Shown: one piece after another, positions 59,412-64,000 of the stretch
Numbering within the stretch: position 1 is the stretch's first letter
Layout: the number at the start of each line of letters is the position of its first letter
NCBI GenBank assembly: GCA_015227615.1
Contig: JAALGZ010000033.1
Span: 248,001 to 312,000 of the forward strand
From: Labyrinthula sp. Ha
Taxonomy: Eukaryota; Sar; Bigyra; Labyrinthulida; Labyrinthulaceae
Length of the DNA stretch: 64,000 nucleotides
Direction of reading: 5' to 3'
Made by a program: the position numbers and the translations under genes
Notes under the pieces: model-generated
Databases searched by the model: none
Seen by the model: the letters and a program-made list of their open reading frames with translations, nothing else
What the model was told of the DNA's origin: nothing

Positions 59412-60444
59412 ATGAAGATAATTTTTGCCGCTCTGCTCTTGCTAATTACTCCAATACTATCACTTTCACTAAATAATCGACCAGTTATTGGGTATAGATT
59501 ATAACCTCTTAATTTATAGAATCCTCACACAAAATTTCCCTAACTTTGATTCAGACACTGTTCTCCATTTCCCCGACGACAAGAAGAAGAAAAAAAAGCG
59601 AGTTTATATAGCAGGTTCGTATGTAAAAGTATACATTTTCCACTACTTTAAAATCTAGTTCTTGAACTCTGCAGGTGCTCAAGTAATACCAATCCCACAT
59701 TGGTTACCTGATGACAAACTTTCTCACCTCTTCTCCCAAGTGAATGGAGTGCTTTTTCCTGGTGGTGGAGATCCCGTTTCACCAGGGAGCAACTGGTATA
59801 AAATAGGGCAATTACTGAAAACTCACCTTCAAACTCAACCGAATTTTTCCATATTTGGGACCTGTCTTGGTTTTGAGCTACTGGCAAATGTCTTTTCAGA
59901 TGAAGATGTTCTTACAGATTACAACGCTTCAGGGATTAATCTAAATCTTACATTTCTTGAAGATCCAGCAAAGACTGAGCTTTTCCGAAATGTTGGTAGC
60001 GATGCTTTGGAGCTTTTGCAAACGGAACCGTTAACATATAATGCGCATGAAAAAGGTGTCCAGCTTTCTTCATTTTCAACTTCATTGGTTGAATTTATTC
60101 CTTTAGCTCTGAGTTACGATTCTAATGGAAAAGAATTCGTTGCTGCTATGGAATCAAAAAATAATAATGTGTTAGCAATTCAATTTCATCCTGAAAAGTC
60201 TATATTTGAATGGAGTTCGAAAGTTAGAGCAAATCACAATAAAGCTATAGTGGAAACAGGTTGGAATATAGCAATGAACTTTGTAAACAAGGCTCGATTG
60301 AATATGAATAAATTTGAAAGTGCAGAAAAACTTGGAAAAATAAAGATCCAAGGAAGTATGCACTGGAACTATGATCCTGAATTTTATTTTGAGGAAATGT
60401 ACACGGCAACAGTTGACAAAGAATTTGAGAACCTTTTCAACTAG
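59412..60444 (+). CDS. GGH: Gamma-glutamyl hydrolase, secretory, 3 exons
   Basis: Cysteine peptidase (C26) that trims poly-gamma-glutamate tails of folates in lysosome or vacuole. Exons 59412-59491, 59520-59628 and 59659-60444, separated by introns of 28 nt (GTATAG...TTATAG) and 30 nt (GTATAC...ATCTAG); 324 residues, human GGH being 318. A signal peptide is clear (MKIIFAALLLLITPILSLSL), followed by the mature start NNRPVIGILTQ. Further motifs: VYIAGSYVKFLNSAGAQVIP, LFPGGGDPV, the nucleophile in FGTCLGFELL (Cys132) and QFHPEKSIFEW with His240; the Cys-His spacing of 108 agrees with the human 110. A Lys run (KKKKKK) in exon 2 is unusual. The gene ends tail-to-tail with the cPLA2-like gene, 175 bp apart. 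Confidence 0.95.
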
Positions 60445-60619
60445 AAAATTTTAACTAGTTTTCTTTGAACAGAAATAGAGTTAACTATTCAACTTTATGT
60501 ATATAACAAAAAGCGGCTGCACAACAATTGTATTCAGGCAAAGAAAACTTGCTTATGACATAATAGCATACAAACAAGAGAAAACATAGTTTCAAGATTC
60601 GGTTTACTCTGAGGCAGAT

Positions 60620-62146
60620 CTACATTTTTTCTAGGCTGACTATTGCAGATTCTTCTGCCTGTTTAACTAGCTCTACAGCCTTATCTCTTGTAAATTCTCC
60701 AGAAGAAATATGATTATATACAAACGTCACATCTACATCATTTGTGTCCTCTATATTCCACGCACTATTTGGTAAAACATCTAACTTAACATTACACCAT
60801 CCCTTTCCCTGGAGAGCGCTCAAAACTTCATCTAAAGAAGACTTTCGAAAAACTTGATTATCAAAGTATTGTCTATCAGGTAAACCATACTCAACAACAC
60901 CAAACAAACTCAATAACTCCAAACAACAGACTTGTTCCTTTACCTTCATTGGTCTCTCAAACTCCCATTCGACATATTTTTTTCCTTCTTCAAATTGCAT
61001 CGGAACTTCTGTTGTCATGAAACAAATTATCTTTTTTATTTTTCGCTGTAAAAGACTTAATATTCCTAAATTGTCAATCCTTTGTCCACTTGTTAGAATT
61101 AGTTTGTTGGCTTTTTGATATCTATTCACAGCAAGAATCTCTCTAGAAAAAAATGGTGCATAAGTAATTTCTTGTGAACAATCTTTACCCAAGTTTGAAG
61201 AACTTATTCCAAGTACATCTTCTAAATAAAAATATTCCTCTATCCTTTGAAATTGTTTTATTTCTCCTGATTTTGAGTCTTTTCTTCTTGCGTTAAAATA
61301 CTGATTTCCTCTACTTTGTCCTCCTAGAGTATTTACTGCAAAGGATTCAATTACACCACCACCTGTAGTATATACTTCAAGTTCTTTACTCCCAACATTC
61401 TCTTCATCTTTTTTTAACTTAGTATAACTCATTTGTCTTCTATCTCTATAAAATGGAACCCCAGAGTATAAGGGAGTTACTTGAAAGCAATCTCCAATGC
61501 CAGCAAACTCTTTTTCTTTTACCAGAGCTAGATTAAAAATACAAAAACTCTTGTTCGATTGAAACTTTGTAAATTTCATATCTTTGAGATGTTGATTTAC
61601 TTTTTTTTTAGTTTTTATAAATCCCATAATTTTCTGTGGTACTTCATGACAAATTTCTTCATTCACAGATATTAACCTTTTTTCCAAGCCAAAGTTTCTT
61701 AAATAAGCTTCTCCCAGAAAACTAGCCCATTCTTTTCCTTTTCCATTAAAATTAGTAATTTTTTGGAGAAAATCACCTTCACAAACAGGTTCTAAGACTT
61801 CGCCCAAGTTTTCATATTCTCCTTTCTTGCCAAACAACTCATTCTCAGATTTACCACTGAAAGAGAGCAAACTAGTTGCAAAAGATGTGCAACATACAGA
61901 AGATGTGTATTTTAAATTTCCATATTCAGGATGTGTACTTAGAACTCGTAGATATCCGCAAGTCGCTGCTAGTGACTCAAGCCCATTTCCAGAGAAACAC
62001 ACACCAAAAGAGTTTTCATCTAATTCAAAAAGGGCAGTACCAAGTTCAGTATCAACTTCAGGAAAAATATGCTTACTTGGAAGTTGAAGCTGGTATGTTT
62101 TTGCATAAATTGATTTTTTTGGAGGTACTGATCTTGTGTCGCTCAT
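60620..62146 (-). CDS. cPLA2-like protein with altered catalytic dyad, single exon
   Basis: 508 residues resembling cytosolic phospholipase A2/lysophospholipase-type alpha/beta proteins. Aligned landmarks: FGVCFSGNGLESLAATCGYL (48-67; family GLAFSGGGxRA...AGxxxxL oxyanion region), YTSSVCCTSFATSLL (80-94; family YxSGVSGGSWxxSxL), FQVTPLYSGVPFY (family EFTPYExG), TGGGVIESFAVNT, and LTSGQRIDNLGILSLLQRKI (351-370; family DGGExxQNxPLxPLL). At the nucleophile position Ser is Cys85 and both Gly neighbours are changed; at the catalytic Asp position there is Thr352. The fold is likely retained but classical Ser-Asp lipase activity is not expected. The gene is intact and uninterrupted, so it is probably expressed rather than decaying. 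Alternative: a different patatin-like hydrolase with a shifted active site. Confidence 0.68.
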   Translation of the reverse strand: MSDTRSVPPKKSIYAKTYQLQLPSKHIFPEVDTELGTALFELDENSFGVCFSGNGLESLAATCGYLRVLSTHPEYGNLKYTSSVCCTSFATSLLSFSGKSENELFGKKGEYENLGEVLEPVCEGDFLQKITNFNGKGKEWASFLGEAYLRNFGLEKRLISVNEEICHEVPQKIMGFIKTKKKVNQHLKDMKFTKFQSNKSFCIFNLALVKEKEFAGIGDCFQVTPLYSGVPFYRDRRQMSYTKLKKDEENVGSKELEVYTTGGGVIESFAVNTLGGQSRGNQYFNARRKDSKSGEIKQFQRIEEYFYLEDVLGISSSNLGKDCSQEITYAPFFSREILAVNRYQKANKLILTSGQRIDNLGILSLLQRKIKKIICFMTTEVPMQFEEGKKYVEWEFERPMKVKEQVCCLELLSLFGVVEYGLPDRQYFDNQVFRKSSLDEVLSALQGKGWCNVKLDVLPNSAWNIEDTNDVDVTFVYNHISSGEFTRDKAVELVKQAEESAIVSLEKM

Positions 62147-62352
62147 TTGTTATTATCCTTTTTATTTGTGTTTTGGTTTCGTCTAATTTGGACGTCACAT
62201 ATTGTACTATTGTATTTGTTCCGTATCTATCATCTGGGCTCTATGGCCTGATTTATACATTATGGGAAATACACTTTTGGCTACAAGAACAACATGTAAC
62301 TAATGTAGAACTGAAAAATGATAAGATTATTATCAACTCTACAAGCGTTTAG
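62095..62352 (+). CDS. Small hydrophobic ORF overlapping the cPLA2-like start, uncertain
   Basis: An 85-residue frame with two hydrophobic segments (FVIILFICVLVSS and VFVPYLSSGLYGLIYTLWEI) and a polar tail ending KNDKIIINSTSV. Its first 52 bases are antisense to the cPLA2-like N-terminus; the rest lies free upstream of that gene and has better codon character than spacer. Size and topology recall small ER membrane subunits such as DPM3 or GPI-synthesis accessory proteins, but I see no decisive motif. The true start could be a separate exon. Confidence 0.28.
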   Translation: MFLHKLIFLEVLILCRSFVIILFICVLVSSNLDVTYCTIVFVPYLSSGLYGLIYTLWEIHFWLQEQHVTNVELKNDKIIINSTSV

Positions 62353-64000
62353 TTGTAATAATAATGAACATATCTCTAGCAAATCTTATTGAAGTACAGG
62401 AACTGCCATGGATTTTGCAAGTATTTCTTCGATGACCTACATTAATGAACTCAAGATTCTTGATATAGGAATATAAACCTTATTTAGTTTTCAAGTCTTA
62501 GTAGAATACATAGCTAAGTTACTTTCATGAGGTTCGGATCAATGATCTATACTCAGAAAAAGCCTCAGTGCATGGATAGTTTTAATTTCTAGTTTTTCGT
62601 GTTAGTTTTGTTTTATCTAACTGCTTAACACTTATATGCTTCAGGTAACTGGTATTTTTAAGTAAAAGTATAAAGAATTTATTTTTAAGTTAATGGCTTT
62701 GTGATTAAAGTATGCTACCTACAATATAGCAGGATACTTCATGAGAGCGCATCAATTATAAGAAAAGTAAGTTTTAAGTTAACTTCATTATCGCTAGGCA
62801 AAAAAACAGGTTGATGTTGGTATCCTAAAAGAATATTTGCTTAGTTAGTAAGAAGCAAATTTTGAAATTTTTTCAAAGAATATTTATATTTGAAACAACC
62901 TATGGAAGGGTGGCTCTTAAATATATGCAACGCTAGCACTATCTCTTTACAAAAGATTTATTGTTAATCCTCTGAATACAATCTACAAAACTAAAACTCT
63001 AATACATTGTGCTACTTTATTTATTCAGTTAACTCTGAACTGATGACATTATGTTATGCGGAATTGATAGCACTTCTATGCTTCCCATATTCTATGGATT
63101 TTCCAACTCAGTTCTCATTATAGAAGCTACGGATGGCGTACTGTTCTGATTTTTTACTTGATTAATCACTTAGGCATAAGTAAATTGCCTAAGGAGTTAT
63201 AATTGATGCATTGGATAGTGCTCTTGAACTAAAATAGAGGAAAGTGGCAGAAAAAAAATCAAGTTTTCCAAATTCCCTGAATAATTCAAATTAAATATAT
63301 CTAGGACTACTGTGATTTGGGGGTCGAAAACTCATTTTATGCGCTAGGCATGGAATATCGGAAACTAAATAACCTAGAAATACACAATATATGAACTCTA
63401 GAATACAGTCCCTGACGAGAATTCCATTTGATTTAGTGCTGCTATGCAGCTCGTATTTGTTAGTTAGCGTTATATACAAGGCGGTATGTTGCACTATAGC
63501 AAATCTAGATAAACAGAAAATGATTTGATAAAAAATAATAAAATAAAACTGACTAATTAGTTAAGAAATTACAGATTCAAAGTTTAATATCAAAACGAAG
63601 AAAGAACATATACAATATTTATTCAACACTACCCATTAAGGGAACAACGATTAACCAGTTGCAACAGTGTTATCCTCTGACGTTAAGACTTTGACTAACC
63701 AAGTTCTATGCCAACAATACTCCAGTATTCAATGATATACCAGAAATATATTTGATGGCAACTGGAATTAACTTCATACTAATTTTGTTATCAGAGATTG
63801 CTGTGGGGATGAATATTTTTTATCAGCTGAAAATAGAATAGTGTGAACCGGGATCACGGCGTTAAATTACCTTCATTTTTTTCAAAGGCAGTCAGATTTC
63901 TTATTCACAAGAAGGAATTGTCCACAATAGTGACTTGATTACTGTTATGTTTTATAGAACAGGTAAGATATCTGAATGTATGATTATTTTTTTTAATTTT
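62353..64000. other. Terminal spacer
   Basis: A+T-rich sequence with no supported gene or repeat. The minus-strand frame at 63291-63494 has no motif. The last bases carry poly-T tracts only. Confidence 0.4.

Noticed and set aside
1-64000. tRNA genes, rRNA, CRISPR arrays, telomeric repeats
   Set aside because: Looked for B-box GGTTCGA-type strings with a matching A box, rRNA core sequences, regularly spaced direct repeats and telomere-like arrays; none found by eye. A tRNAscan-SE run could still reveal a divergent tRNA.

Overview
The window is nuclear DNA of a unicellular eukaryote. It is A+T-rich and gene-poor: about ten well-supported protein genes in 64 kb, separated by long decayed spacers. 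All genes read in the standard code and TAA, TAG and TGA are all used as stops. The outstanding trait is the introns: 17 can be placed from protein continuity, all 27-32 nt long, almost all of the form GTA(T/C)...TAG. A COQ9 homologue implies ubiquinone synthesis, so an aerobic mitochondrion is likely. I cannot name the lineage; spliceosomal introns this short are known only from scattered protists.

Layout: 1-4.9 kb, spacer with a relic ORF. 4.9-5.9 kb (-), COQ9 homologue with a C-terminal extension. 6.5-8.7 kb (+), dead LINE with APE-endonuclease and reverse-transcriptase segments, followed by a C/A-rich tract. 13.7-15.2 kb (-), ALDH3-type aldehyde dehydrogenase, with TCTCG motifs clustered upstream. 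24.0-27.4 kb (+), an 11-exon gene for a ~1043-residue protein with a large ectodomain and a C-terminal seven-helix bundle of receptor-like topology; I recognise no known family. 32.3-33.5 kb (+), a divergent protein kinase with an HRDISLEN loop, then a small one-TM ORF. 35.8-36.8 kb (-), a divergent CSA/ERCC8-like WD protein. 36.8-47 kb, a gene desert with a copia fossil, an IS630/mariner-like relic and a better-preserved ~1.8 kb IS630/Tc1-mariner element with ~327 bp TIRs. 47.2-51.6 kb, a dense cluster: ADAL-type deaminase (+), PP5-type phosphatase without TPRs (-), and leukotriene-A4-hydrolase family aminopeptidase (+); the last two are divergent across only 94 bp. 52.3-57 kb, a Ty1/copia fossil. 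59.4-62.1 kb, gamma-glutamyl hydrolase (+) tail-to-tail with a cPLA2-like protein (-) whose catalytic dyad appears replaced.

The recognised genes are mostly housekeeping or signalling and form no operon-like system. The items most worth follow-up are the mini-introns, the orphan 7TM protein, the altered cPLA2-like protein and the mariner element with repeated motifs in long TIRs.
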